Source: [Clostridium] symbiosum (GTDB lineage: Bacteria; Bacillota; Clostridia; Lachnospirales; Lachnospiraceae). Taken from it: DNA of 41,413 nt. The stretch is taken from assembly GCA_021769625.1 (NCBI GenBank), contig JAETSN010000035.1:1-41413 (forward strand). Direction: 5' to 3'. The position numbers were made by a program, and so were the translations under genes. Positions within the stretch are counted from its first letter, which is position 1. Each line of letters opens with the position of its first letter. Positions 1 to 8,127 of the stretch are shown here, piece after piece. The notes under the pieces were generated by a model. It had not been told where the DNA came from and searched no databases. It saw only the letters and a program-made list of their open reading frames with translations.

Positions 1-1
1 A

Positions 2-103
2 GTGATAGTAGGAGGGGTGACGAAACCCTGGAGAAATGAAGAAGGCTTTGTCATTATGGGAATGAGGTATTTTCTGTTGAATTCAGACAGCCTGGAATTT
101 TGA
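2..103 (+). CDS. C-terminal tail of an unidentified protein, cut by the window edge
   Basis: The frame starting at base 2 is open from the window edge to a TGA at 101-103 and gives about 33 residues ending in ..LLNSDSLEF. No start codon or ribosome binding site can be judged because the 5' end lies outside. The composition is protein-like, but I do not recognise a family. The same frame continues after the stop into the small reading frame at 122-340, so the two could be pieces of one broken gene. The evidence is weak. Confidence 0.3.
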   Translation: MIVGGVTKPWRNEEGFVIMGMRYFLLNSDSLEF

Positions 104-121
104 TATGCCAGAAAGCAAAAA

Positions 122-340
122 ATGGTGCGCAATAAACATAATACCCCCGGGGTTATCAAGTATCCGTTCTGGCAGATGACAGCGGAGAATCCGAAGGCAG
201 TTTATGCCTGTATCAATTATGGAGAAGCGTACTGTCCGAAGGAGGTAGAAGAGCGGACCATATGCATAGACGGGGACATTGGGGATATACTCTGCCGATG
301 TGATAATGATGGGAACCATGGACTTTCTCTTGAGTCCTAA
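122..340 (+). CDS. small hypothetical protein, possibly a gene remnant
   Basis: This 72-residue reading frame has protein-like composition in its middle (YPFWQMTAENPKAVYACINY, then a Cys-containing stretch with ICIDGDIGDILCRC). It has four Cys residues. There is no good ribosome binding site before the ATG, and an in-frame TGA lies 19 bases upstream. It could be the 3' piece of a decayed gene sharing its frame with the fragment ending at 103. I do not recognise the family. It lies 3' to 3' with the decayed resistance module on the other strand, in a region that shows other signs of gene decay. Confidence 0.3.
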   Translation: MVRNKHNTPGVIKYPFWQMTAENPKAVYACINYGEAYCPKEVEERTICIDGDIGDILCRCDNDGNHGLSLES

Positions 341-356
341 TAGTCTGGAATTGTAA

Positions 357-381
357 ATCCCCGGAGAAATACCCCGGGGAT
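357..381 (-). terminator. hairpin behind the truncated permease
   Basis: ATCCCCGG (357-364) and CCGGGGAT (374-381) form a perfect 8-bp stem with a 9-base loop. On the minus strand the stem is followed by only a short T-containing stretch (TTTACAATT), so it is a weak intrinsic terminator candidate for the ABC module ending at 407. Confidence 0.35.
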
Positions 382-406
382 AGTAAAATTGCAGGCAGCC
401 GACTCT

Positions 407-640
407 TCACCTCAGATCCCTCGTCTCCGCATGGCAGATGGAAATGCATACGGACAGCACGGCGAGGATCATCAATAAAGCATAGAACGGTATGCTGCCC
501 GCCAGTGTGGCGTCCCCGATGTTGCCTTGGGTCAGCGCGGCGATGATGACGGATGTCACGATGGCGGTTATGCAGGCGGCCTTCCAGATATATTTTTTGA
601 TATTGTTTTTCTTCCATTCAAGCCTGATGAGTTTCAGCAT
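407..640 (-). pseudogene. truncated lantibiotic/bacitracin-type ABC permease
   Basis: The N-terminus MLKLIRLEWKKNNIKKY followed by one membrane segment is typical of BcrB/SpaE-like permeases of lantibiotic-immunity or bacitracin-export ABC transporters. Those proteins are usually around 230-250 residues with six membrane segments. Here the frame stops after 77 residues and two predicted helices, and nothing downstream restores the rest. The gene overlaps the ATPase start-to-stop by 23 bases, as in an intact operon. I infer a 3'-truncated, non-functional permease. A small functional membrane protein is possible but less likely. Confidence 0.6.
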
Positions 641-1556
641 CGCAGTTCACCTCCGCAGTTAATTTTAAAAAGTAGTCTTCCAGTGTCTCCGTTTTCCGCC
701 CGAGGGCAGTCACTGGAACGTCGTTCAGCACCAGTGTTCTGGACAGTTCCTGCAAATTGACACCTGTGTCATATATGCGGATCTGCCCATCCTCCAGGAT
801 CCTGAAGTTGTCGAGAGACAGTTTTTCGTGCAGAACATAGGCGGCGTGCCTTAAATCCGGCGCCGACAGTTCGATATAGTCGAGATTCATCTCCCGGATC
901 TCCCTGATGCCGATCTCCTGCAGGAGCCTGCCCCCGCTGATCACGCCGATGGTGCCCGCGATGGGCTCAATTTCGGAGAGGATGTGGGTGGAGATCATGA
1001 CGGTGGTGCCGTACTCCGTGCAGAGCGTCCGAAACAGGTTGCGGATCAGCTGCATGCCTGCGGGATCAAGCCCGTTTGTGGGTTCGTCCAGGATCAGCAG
1101 TTCCGGTCTGCAGAGGATGGCGCGGGCGATGCCGAGCCGCTCTTTCATACCGAGGGAATAGGTTTTCACGGGTTTCGCTGCCGCGTCTGTCAGCTCCAGC
1201 ATATCCAGGGCCTCCTCGATACTGCCGTGGTGGTAATAGCCCATGTACTCCGTGTGGAGCAGCAGGTTTTCGTAGCCGCTCAAGTGATCGTAGAAGACGG
1301 GGAATTCGATGATGCTTCCCATGCGTTTCAAAAGATCCACGGATTTCGGCGTCAGGGCCTCCCCGAAGAGTTCGATGCTGCCGAAGGTGGGTTTCCAGAG
1401 GTTTGTGATCATTTTCATGACCGTGGTCTTGCCCGCGCCGTTGGGGCCCAGAAATCCGTAGATTTCTCCCTTTTTGATATGGAGATTTACATCTTTCACA
1501 AGATTTTTGCCGCCGATGGTTTTGGTCAGGTGGGCTGTCTGTAAAATATATGGCAT
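618..1556 (-). CDS. ABC transporter ATP-binding protein, BcrA/SpaF type
   Basis: This is an ATPase for a lantibiotic-immunity or bacitracin-export ABC transporter. Walker A GPNGAGKT is at residues 37-44, the signature YSLGMKERLGIA starts near 133, Walker B LLILDEP is at 153-159, and the switch His is H191. The roughly 90-residue C-terminal extension is typical of the BcrA class. The length (312) is normal. A good ribosome binding site (AAGGAGG) precedes the ATG at 1556. The partner permease overlaps its 3' end but is truncated, and the upstream sensor kinase is also a fragment. The ATPase may therefore be an orphan or may work with a permease elsewhere. The upstream promoter carries a response-regulator-like direct repeat. 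Confidence 0.88.
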   Translation of the reverse strand: MPYILQTAHLTKTIGGKNLVKDVNLHIKKGEIYGFLGPNGAGKTTVMKMITNLWKPTFGSIELFGEALTPKSVDLLKRMGSIIEFPVFYDHLSGYENLLLHTEYMGYYHHGSIEEALDMLELTDAAAKPVKTYSLGMKERLGIARAILCRPELLILDEPTNGLDPAGMQLIRNLFRTLCTEYGTTVMISTHILSEIEPIAGTIGVISGGRLLQEIGIREIREMNLDYIELSAPDLRHAAYVLHEKLSLDNFRILEDGQIRIYDTGVNLQELSRTLVLNDVPVTALGRKTETLEDYFLKLTAEVNCDAETHQA

Positions 1557-1599
1557 GTTTTCTGCCTCCTTTCAGGGAATTTCCTGTTCCCTGATCTCT

Positions 1600-1643
1600 A
1601 TTGTAGCGGCATGGGTTTTCAAAACTGTTGCACAAATCTTACA
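1600..1643 (-). promoter_or_regulatory. probable promoter and response-regulator site of the BcrA-type ATPase
   Basis: Read on the minus strand there is TGTAAG (1638-1643), five bases, TGCAAC (1627-1632), then a -10 like TACAAT (1600-1605). The 11-base period of the two half sites is what OmpR-family response regulators such as BceR recognise. No good -35 hexamer is present, which fits an activated promoter. A CAGGGAA/TTCCCTG hairpin (1573-1593) lies in the leader. Confidence 0.4.
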
Positions 1644-1716
1644 AATTTCTTTCGCGGGATTTTTTCGCGGGAGGGATCTGACGGCGATGTCATCGGATGA
1701 TCACGGCGCTTCTTTT

Positions 1717-2145
1717 TCATACGGCTGCCTTTTGGGTGGCATCCTGCCCGGAGGGAGAGTCCGATAAACCGGGGCAGAGGGGCAGGCGGAGTGTGAAAAC
1801 GGTCCTGACATAGGGGGTGCTTTCCAAAAGGATATCGCCGCCCAGCTGACGCGCCAGATTTCTGGCGATGGTGAGCCCGAGGCCGTTTCCCTGTATGCTG
1901 CGGTTTCTGGAATCCTCCATGGTAAAGAGGCGGTCAAACACGGTTTCGGCAAAGGCTTTGTCGATGCCCTGTCCTTTGTCGATGATATCGACGGATACAC
2001 AGCCCTCCTCCATCCGGAGGAAAAGTCCGATATACTTTCCCGCCGCACCGTAGCGGATCACATTGGAGATCAGGGCGCCCAGCCCGAGCCCCAGCGCCTT
2101 GTCGCTCTCGGTGTCCTTTGCGGAGATGATGATTGGAGGTTTTTC
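1717..2145 (-). pseudogene. C-terminal fragment of a sensor histidine kinase
   Basis: The frame is open from a TAA at 2146-2148 to the stop at 1717 and encodes only a HATPase catalytic domain. It has the N box (LISNVIRYG), G1 (IIDKGQGI), F box (VFDRLFTMEDSRN) and G2 (GNGLGLTIA). The dimerisation domain with the phospho-accepting His, and any sensor part, are missing, and no plausible start exists. The sequence resembles the small kinases found next to bacitracin/lantibiotic ABC transporters, which fits its place just upstream of the BcrA-type ATPase in the same direction. A 5' deletion probably removed the rest together with the response regulator gene. Confidence 0.7.
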
Positions 2146-2156
2146 TTAAATTTTCC

Positions 2157-2185
2157 TTGACAACAGTCTGTAATCGGACTATACT
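2157..2185 (+). promoter_or_regulatory. promoter of the MarR-MATE operon
   Basis: A perfect -35 TTGACA (2157-2162) and a -10 TATACT (2180-2185) are separated by 17 bases. The promoter sits about 100 bases before the marR start and overlaps the first of two palindromic operators. Confidence 0.8.
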
Positions 2186-2207
2186 ATAAAAAGTCTGATT
2201 ACGGACT
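2165..2207 (+). promoter_or_regulatory. tandem MarR-type operators
   Basis: Two 16-bp palindromes of the form AGTC-N8-GACT lie at 2165-2180 and 2192-2207, centres 27 bp apart. Together they also form a larger near-perfect inverted repeat (16 of 18 positions in each arm). The first fills the -35/-10 spacer; the second lies just after the -10. The arrangement is what is expected for autorepression by the MarR protein encoded next. Confidence 0.7.
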
Positions 2208-2287
2208 GTTTGTTTTCCGGGAGCAGGAAGAGGTTTGTCTGTGCCGTCGGCAGCGGCATGACAGGAAAAGTGAAAAGAGGCGGAGCC

Positions 2288-2755
2288 ATGGAATCTGGGG
2301 CATTGGATGCGAGATTAAGACAGTATAACGATATCACAAAGGAGAACGACAAACTCTACCGGGGCGCCGCGAAAAAATATGGTCTTTCCGAGTGTGAGTT
2401 CTGGATCTTGTATTATCTGCGTTCGGGGTACGGGGAGCCGATGCAGAGCGTGATCTGCAACAGTTTTTATCTGCCGAAGCAGTCGATCCATTCCGCACTG
2501 AAAAAACTGGAGGCGGAAGGATATCTTGTGCTGACTGCAGGCGGCAACCGGCGCAGCAAAGGGATCTTGCTGACTTCGGAGGGGAAAAGGATCTGCGCAG
2601 AGACGGTGGATCATGTCATAGAAGCGGAGATGGGCGCACTGGGCAGTTTATCGGAGGAAGAACAGGAGGAATTTATGAATTTATACAACAGATATACAGG
2701 GCAGTTTAAATTGAATATGCGGGGAATTCCGGAAAAAGGAGGTAATATAACATGA
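2288..2755 (+). CDS. MarR family transcriptional regulator
   Basis: A winged-helix MarR repressor of about 155 residues, probably controlling its own operon with the MATE exporter. The recognition region reads ..NSFYLPKQSIHSALKKLEAEGYL.. and is followed by the basic wing around GGNRRSKGILLT. I chose the ATG at 2288 because it has GAGGCGGAG before it; the frame extends upstream to a TTG at 2210, but that extension would run into the second operator and has no binding site. The stop overlaps the MATE start by four bases (ATGA), indicating translational coupling. Two AGTC-N8-GACT palindromes in the promoter are its likely targets. The ligand is unknown. Confidence 0.85.
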   Translation: MESGALDARLRQYNDITKENDKLYRGAAKKYGLSECEFWILYYLRSGYGEPMQSVICNSFYLPKQSIHSALKKLEAEGYLVLTAGGNRRSKGILLTSEGKRICAETVDHVIEAEMGALGSLSEEEQEEFMNLYNRYTGQFKLNMRGIPEKGGNIT

Positions 2756-4284
2756 GAATACAGTTATCGGAACATTTTACCTATAAGAAATTATTGTTTT
2801 TTTCTTTTCCGACCATTGCGATGATGATATTTACTTCCATTTACAGCATCGTAGATGGTTTTTTTGTATCCAATTATGTCGGTAAGACGGCTTTTGCGGC
2901 GGTCAATCTGATCATGCCCTACCTGATGATACAGGGATGTTTCGGGTTTATGATCGGCACGGGCGGCGGCGCTCTCGTGGCGAAAACCCTGGGGGAGAAG
3001 AAGAAGGAGACGGCAAACCGCTATTTTACGATGCTGGCCTGCTTTACGGTAGTTCTTGGTGTGCTGATATCGGTGATCAGCATTCTCTTTATGCGTCCTA
3101 TCGTCCGGTTTCTGGGGGCGGAGGGAGCGATGATACAGGATTGTATGACTTACGGCATCATTATGAGCGCTTTTAACGCGGCTTTTATGCTCCAGTATTT
3201 TTTCCAGAGCTTTTTTGTGGTGGCGGAGAAGCCGAATCTGGGATTTGGGATCACAGTGGCGGCGGGGCTGACGAATATTATTCTGGATGCGCTGTTTATC
3301 GCGGTATTCCGCTTTGGCGTGGAGGGCGCAGCCATCGCTTCCGGGATCGGACAGTGTGTGGGCGGCGTGCTGCCGCTATTCTATTTCGCGCGTAAGCAGG
3401 AGGGAGCGGAAGATCGTGTAAGAGACTGCAGGGCGGACAGGATACCAGGGGAGAGAGTGAAAGAGGATGCGGGCAGGGTGCTTTCGGAGGATGAGAACGG
3501 ACGGCTTCCCGCGGACAAGGCATATTTGGAGGATGAGAACAGACGGCGTTCTGCGGTCGGGAAGCCGCAGAAAAAATATCCGGGGAAGCATCTGTTTCGG
3601 AACACAAGCCTTCTGCAGCTTACCAGAACAAAAATGGAAGCCGGGACTTTGTTAAAGGCCTGCGGAAACGGATCCTCCGAGCTGATGAGCAATATTTCTG
3701 CGTCCATTGTGGGGATGCTCTACAATTTTCAGTTGATGAAATATGCAGGGGAAAACGGCATTGCCGCCTACGGCGTGGTGATGTATACACAGATGATCTT
3801 TTTTGCGATCTACATCGGTTATGCGGTGGGTACATCGCCTATTGTCAGCTACCATTACGGTGCGGGAAACCATGGGGAGATGAAGAGCCTTCTGAAAAAA
3901 AGCCTGCTGCTGATGGGGGGAACGGGTATTGTCATGATGCTGCTTGCCCAGTGGAGCGCCTCCGTGCTCTCGGGCATTTTTGTGGGATATGATGAGGAGC
4001 TGCTTGCGATCACGGAGCATGCCTTTGTGATCTTTGCCTGTTCCTATCTGCTCTCGGGCATCAATATTTATGCTTCATCGTTCTTTACGGCGCTGAACAA
4101 CGGCGCGGTCTCGGCGGTGGTCTCCTTTATGAGGACGCTCGTTTTCCAGACGGGAGCGGTATTGATCCTGCCCCTGATACTCGGGATCGACGGTATCTGG
4201 TGGGCGGTCACGGTGTCGGAGGTGATGGCGTGTCTGATCTCGAGCGCTTTTCTTGTGGCGAAGAGGAAGAAATATCATTATTGA
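2752..4284 (+). CDS. MATE family multidrug efflux protein with a hydrophilic insertion
   Basis: A 12-helix cation-coupled exporter of the MATE family, acting in the cytoplasmic membrane. The start (ATG 2752) overlaps the marR stop and is preceded by AAAGGAGGT. Typical MATE features are the first-helix region ..TIAMMIFTSIYSIVDGFFVSNYVG.. and the repeated half after residue 295. Family members are about 440-460 residues; this one has 510 because of a charged insertion at about residues 215-278, in the loop between the two six-helix halves. The insertion contains repeated EDENGR/EDENRR units encoded by an imperfect 42-bp duplication. Function as a drug or metabolite exporter under MarR control is likely; the substrate cannot be told. 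Confidence 0.88.
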   Translation: MRIQLSEHFTYKKLLFFSFPTIAMMIFTSIYSIVDGFFVSNYVGKTAFAAVNLIMPYLMIQGCFGFMIGTGGGALVAKTLGEKKKETANRYFTMLACFTVVLGVLISVISILFMRPIVRFLGAEGAMIQDCMTYGIIMSAFNAAFMLQYFFQSFFVVAEKPNLGFGITVAAGLTNIILDALFIAVFRFGVEGAAIASGIGQCVGGVLPLFYFARKQEGAEDRVRDCRADRIPGERVKEDAGRVLSEDENGRLPADKAYLEDENRRRSAVGKPQKKYPGKHLFRNTSLLQLTRTKMEAGTLLKACGNGSSELMSNISASIVGMLYNFQLMKYAGENGIAAYGVVMYTQMIFFAIYIGYAVGTSPIVSYHYGAGNHGEMKSLLKKSLLLMGGTGIVMMLLAQWSASVLSGIFVGYDEELLAITEHAFVIFACSYLLSGINIYASSFFTALNNGAVSAVVSFMRTLVFQTGAVLILPLILGIDGIWWAVTVSEVMACLISSAFLVAKRKKYHY

Positions 4285-4311
4285 GTACCGGGAAGCACTT
4301 GAATAAATGGG

Positions 4312-4360
4312 ACCGATGGTATAGACTGGTTTCAGTCGGAACTATCGGTTTCTTTCGTTG
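4312..4360 (+). terminator. probable terminator of the MarR-MATE operon
   Basis: A 17-position stem with two mismatches and some G-U pairs (4312-4328 against 4333-4349) is followed by TTTCTTTCG. It sits 28 bases after the MATE stop. Confidence 0.45.
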
Positions 4361-4444
4361 GCGTATTGATAAGTACCATATGCCGGCCAGGAAGTCGGTG
4401 CGGAAAAATTTAAAGCAGAAACATATTTGTGAGGAGAAAAGATA

Positions 4445-5302
4445 TTGATATTAAGACAAAAGGAACAGATCAAAGCGGCATTTTTTGATATAGACGGAAC
4501 GCTGGCGGAAATGAGAAGCCATGCCATACCGGACAGCACGAGGGAGGCGATCCGCAGGCTGCGGGAGAAGGGGATATGCTGTGTGCTCTCTACGGGGCGG
4601 CATCCTATGGAAGTGGAGGAGGAGAACATTCTGCCGGGACTGTCCTTTGACGGCGGGATCTGGCTGACCGGGCAGTACTGTGAACTGCATGGGAAGTGCA
4701 TTTTGCAGAATTGTTTTACAGGGAAACAGCTTGGCGTCCTGAAAGAATTTCTGAGCAGATGCGGCAGAAGCTGTATCTTTCTGGAGAAGGACGCCATGTA
4801 CTGCAATCTGGAGGATGAGCGGATCAGGAAGGAACAGGAAAAAATCGGCACGGCGGTGCCGCCGGTACGGGATCTGGATGGATTGGAGACGCGGGAGATA
4901 TTGCAGGCGGTGCCCTTTATCGATGGGGAGGAAGAGCGGGAACTTACAGCGCTTCTGCCGGAATGTAAGCTGACAAGGTGGGGCGAGGGCGTCGTGGACT
5001 TTCTGCCGCCGGGCGGCGGGAAGGAACAGGGCATCCTTGCGGCCTGTAAGGCGCTGGGAATCACGCCGGCACAGGTGATCGCCTTCGGGGATGCGGAAAA
5101 TGATGTTGACATGCTGCATCTTGCCGGGATCGGGGTGGCGATGGGGAACGGGGAGCCGAAGGCAAAGGAAGCGGCTGACTATGTGACGGACCGGATCGAG
5201 AAGGATGGAATCTGGAAGGCGCTGGTGAAGTTTGGAATGATTGAGGCCGGGACAGTTTGTGTCCCGGGAGAGGAGGAGATACGGTATGGCAGACAAAACT
5301 GA
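4445..5302 (+). CDS. HAD superfamily Cof-type sugar phosphatase
   Basis: A Cof/YbjI-type haloacid dehalogenase hydrolase that probably removes phosphate from sugar phosphates or nucleotides in the cytoplasm. Motif I FFDIDGTL places the nucleophile at D15 and the acid/base at D17; motif II is the Ser/Thr in LSTGR; motif III is about K193 (GGGKEQG); motif IV is GDAENDVD at 215-222. The length of 285 is normal for the family. The start is a TTG at 4445 with GAGGAG about eight bases before it; no in-frame ATG gives all the motif I context. Its 3' end overlaps the next gene by 17 bases, so the two are co-transcribed. The substrate is unknown. Confidence 0.85.
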   Translation: MILRQKEQIKAAFFDIDGTLAEMRSHAIPDSTREAIRRLREKGICCVLSTGRHPMEVEEENILPGLSFDGGIWLTGQYCELHGKCILQNCFTGKQLGVLKEFLSRCGRSCIFLEKDAMYCNLEDERIRKEQEKIGTAVPPVRDLDGLETREILQAVPFIDGEEERELTALLPECKLTRWGEGVVDFLPPGGGKEQGILAACKALGITPAQVIAFGDAENDVDMLHLAGIGVAMGNGEPKAKEAADYVTDRIEKDGIWKALVKFGMIEAGTVCVPGEEEIRYGRQN

Positions 5303-6437
5303 TCAGAGTAATAAAAGCCTTCCCCTGTTTGAGATGCCTTTTGGCAGACGGGTGGAAGAGGGATGGAAAAACTTTTTGAAGGGGGAGGCGGAACTTAGGC
5401 AGCTGATCGATGAGAGGGCGGACAGCGAGGAGATCGGAGAACAGCTTGAGATCCTGCTGTGCCCCGTCTTTACGAGGGTCTATGCGGAGGTCGGGTTCCA
5501 CGAGGGGAAATATGACCTGATCCTGAATCTGGAGGGCGACTGGTCCAGATTATTTCCGCTGACCTATTTTATGAAGCGGGCGCCGGAGGAAGTGCTGGAG
5601 CACTGGAATATCCTTGTGGGCAGACAGGCGCGGGATGAAAAAAGCGCGGATTTTCAGCTCAGGATAGAGGAGGAGCTGGTCAGTGCGGATGATTTTCGGG
5701 TCTGGACGGCATGGAACGGGAAGGAGGCGGAGGTATCCGTTTACTGTCAAAAGCTGCTGCCGCTCTTGGCGGAGCGGGAGAGCAATGCCTACTGGATCGT
5801 CTATACGATGCTGGATTACGCGATGGGGGAACTGACGGAGATGAAATATATCTCAAAGCTGGAACTTCTGCATGCCCCCAGAGAGGAGAGGGGTCTGATG
5901 CTCTCGGAACTCCTCGGCCATTTTATGGAGCATCTTTCGTTGAGCAGAGAGGAACTGTTTGATCCGGATCACTACTGTAGTTTATATACTGGCTATCAGA
6001 TGAAACCGGATGAGGAGGCGGAGGACGGGCTGCGAAAAGATGTGTATGCGGGTTCCTCGGGTTTTCTTCCGCTCTTAAACGAATTCTGGCGCGGAGAGAG
6101 CCGCGTGATGGATGCTTTTCATGAGGACGGCATCGCGGCCGGGTATTTCTGTTATCCGCTGTATGGTTTTCAGGGGGAGGACAGAGGCGCGAAGATCCTT
6201 GATTTCCGTGATGAGGCAGCGGATCGGATAGAGGAGATCGTGGGGAAGAAAAGCTTTGCTTATATCGGCGGCGCTTCCGGGATCTATTACGGTTATCTGG
6301 ATTTTATCGCGTGGGATCTGAAGGCGGTTCTGGATGCGGCTGTCCTGGTGTTTAGAGATTCCGGGATAGACTGGGCGATGTTTCACAGCTTCAGGCAGGA
6401 TGCGGACGGGATCACGCTGTTTGAGAAAAAGGCATGA
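5286..6437 (+). CDS. conserved hypothetical protein of 383 residues
   Basis: I do not recognise this family. The protein is acidic and soluble, with no signal peptide or membrane segment. The sequence is mixed alpha/beta in appearance, with a Trp-rich part near residues 80-160 (LEGDWSRLFPLTYFMKR, LEHWNILVGRQ) and a Gly/Tyr motif YIGGASGIYYGYLDFIAWD near the C-terminus. I chose the ATG at 5286 because it follows GAGGAGGAG; the frame stays open further upstream inside the phosphatase gene. It overlaps the HAD gene by 17 bases, so the pair is probably one operon. The repeated acidic stretches and absence of catalytic motifs allow no functional guess. Confidence 0.7.
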   Translation: MADKTDQSNKSLPLFEMPFGRRVEEGWKNFLKGEAELRQLIDERADSEEIGEQLEILLCPVFTRVYAEVGFHEGKYDLILNLEGDWSRLFPLTYFMKRAPEEVLEHWNILVGRQARDEKSADFQLRIEEELVSADDFRVWTAWNGKEAEVSVYCQKLLPLLAERESNAYWIVYTMLDYAMGELTEMKYISKLELLHAPREERGLMLSELLGHFMEHLSLSREELFDPDHYCSLYTGYQMKPDEEAEDGLRKDVYAGSSGFLPLLNEFWRGESRVMDAFHEDGIAAGYFCYPLYGFQGEDRGAKILDFRDEAADRIEEIVGKKSFAYIGGASGIYYGYLDFIAWDLKAVLDAAVLVFRDSGIDWAMFHSFRQDADGITLFEKKA

Positions 6438-6486
6438 CCGTTTCAGGCGGAAGGATGCTTCGGGGAATTTTAATTATGGTACAGGC

Positions 6487-6515
6487 TTGACAGAAATTCA
6501 TAGATAATATATGCT
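6487..6515 (+). promoter_or_regulatory. probable promoter of the AAA-ATPase/nuclease gene
   Basis: A perfect TTGACA (6487-6492) and TATGCT (6510-6515) with 17-base spacing lie 31 bases before the ATG. A further TATAAT at 6519-6524 has no matching -35. Confidence 0.5.
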
Positions 6516-6545
6516 GTATATAATAAAAACTGGGAGGTATAATCC

Positions 6546-8123
6546 ATGGGGATTTATCTGAATCCGGAAAATGATGCTTTTTGGAAAGCAGTCCGCTCCG
6601 AAATTTATGTAGATAAAACAGGGTTGATCGCATATACAAATAAATTTATAGATACAGAGCAACAGTATATCTGCGTCAGCAGGCCGCGCCGGTTCGGGAA
6701 ATCCATGGCGCTGGGCATGCTTGCCGCCTACTATAGCTGCGGCTGTGATTCGGCTGAGTTGTTTAAAGGTTACAGGATAGAGCAGGAGGAAAGTTTTCGG
6801 GAGCATTTGAACAGGTATGATGTGATCTATCTGAACATGCAGAGGTTTCTGATACGGGCGAAAGATCAGAAGATGACGGAATATTTGGAGCGGGTCGTCA
6901 TCGATGAGATCAGGGAAGTGTACGGCGATCTGTTTTCGGAGCGGGAGACGGTGCTGGCGGCGGTACTGGAGCGTATTTATGTAAAGACGAAGAAAAAGTT
7001 TATCTTCCTGATCGACGAGTGGGACAGTGTGATGCGGGAGAGGCAGGATTCGGAGGAGATGCAGAAGCAGTATCTCGATTTCCTGCGCGATCTTTTGAAG
7101 GATCAGCCCTATGTGGCGCTCGCCTATATGACGGGGATACTTCCCGTTAAAAAGTATGGGGTCCACTCCGCCCTGAATATGTTTACGGAATACTCGATGA
7201 CGGATCAGGATGTATTTGAAGAATATACAGGCTTTACAGAGACGGAAGTAAGAGAATTGTGCGGCAGATATGGGATGGATTTTGAAGAGACATGTGATTG
7301 GTATGACGGATACGTGTTTACGGAATTTCGGCATATCTATAACCCGAGGTCCGTGGTGGAGGCGATGCGCCGTCACAGATTCTCCAACTACTGGACATCC
7401 ACAGAAACCTATGATGCTTTGAAAACTTATATGGACATGGATTTTGACGGGCTTAGGGCGGATATCGTGCAGATGCTCGGCGGTGGGCGCGTTTCGATAA
7501 ATACGCGCAGTTTTCAGAACGATATGCGCAACTTTAAGACGAAGGATGATGTTCTGACCTTGCTGATCCATCTGGGTTATCTAGCCTATGATTCCGAAAC
7601 GAAGGAGGCATTTATCCCGAACAGGGAGATCATTGAAGAATTTGAAAATGCCATGAGCGTCGGCGGCTGGCAGGAGATCATGCGCATTTTGAAGGAATCC
7701 GATAAACTTCTGGAAGATACGCTTGCGGGCGACGAGGAGAGCGTGGCGAGAGCACTGGATAAGGCGCACACGGAGGCGGCTTCCATTCTGGCTTACAACG
7801 ATGAAAATTCTCTCGGATGCGCTGTAGGGCTCGCCTACTACAGCGCGAGGAAAGATTATAAGCTGATCCGGGAGATGCCGTCAGGGCACGGGTTTGCGGA
7901 CATTGTGTTTTTGCCGCTTCCCCACACGGGAAAGCCGGCGATGGTGGTGGAGCTGAAATACGGGAAAACGGCTAAGGAGGCTGTACGACAGATAAAGGAC
8001 AGGGGATACACACAGGCGTTTGAGGGGTATGCCGGTGAGATCTTGCTGGTGGGGATAAACTATGACAGGGAGCGTGCGGATAAGCCGCATAGCTGTGTGA
8101 TAGAGAGGATGGAAATTCGGTGA
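6546..8123 (+). CDS. AAA-ATPase-like protein with C-terminal PD-(D/E)XK nuclease domain
   Basis: This matches the large family in which an AAA-ATPase-like domain (Pfam AAA-ATPase_like) is joined to a PD-(D/E)XK nuclease-like domain. The N-terminal MGIYLNPENDAFWKAVRSEIYVDKTGLI is the family hallmark. A shortened P-loop RPRRFGKS lies at residues 46-53 and Walker B FIFLIDEWD at 152-160. The nuclease-like core has D452 and the E469-L-K471 pair. The length (525) is usual. The family is often present in many copies per genome in Bacteroidetes and Clostridia, and its biological role is unsettled. GGGAGGT before the ATG supports the start. It is a single-gene unit with its own promoter. Confidence 0.85.
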   Translation: MGIYLNPENDAFWKAVRSEIYVDKTGLIAYTNKFIDTEQQYICVSRPRRFGKSMALGMLAAYYSCGCDSAELFKGYRIEQEESFREHLNRYDVIYLNMQRFLIRAKDQKMTEYLERVVIDEIREVYGDLFSERETVLAAVLERIYVKTKKKFIFLIDEWDSVMRERQDSEEMQKQYLDFLRDLLKDQPYVALAYMTGILPVKKYGVHSALNMFTEYSMTDQDVFEEYTGFTETEVRELCGRYGMDFEETCDWYDGYVFTEFRHIYNPRSVVEAMRRHRFSNYWTSTETYDALKTYMDMDFDGLRADIVQMLGGGRVSINTRSFQNDMRNFKTKDDVLTLLIHLGYLAYDSETKEAFIPNREIIEEFENAMSVGGWQEIMRILKESDKLLEDTLAGDEESVARALDKAHTEAASILAYNDENSLGCAVGLAYYSARKDYKLIREMPSGHGFADIVFLPLPHTGKPAMVVELKYGKTAKEAVRQIKDRGYTQAFEGYAGEILLVGINYDRERADKPHSCVIERMEIR

Positions 8124-8127
8124 TATC

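Noticed and set aside
101-103. TGA as a selenocysteine codon joining the two left-edge pieces
   Set aside because: No selenocysteine insertion element or recognised selenoprotein family is visible; a stop or gene decay is simpler.
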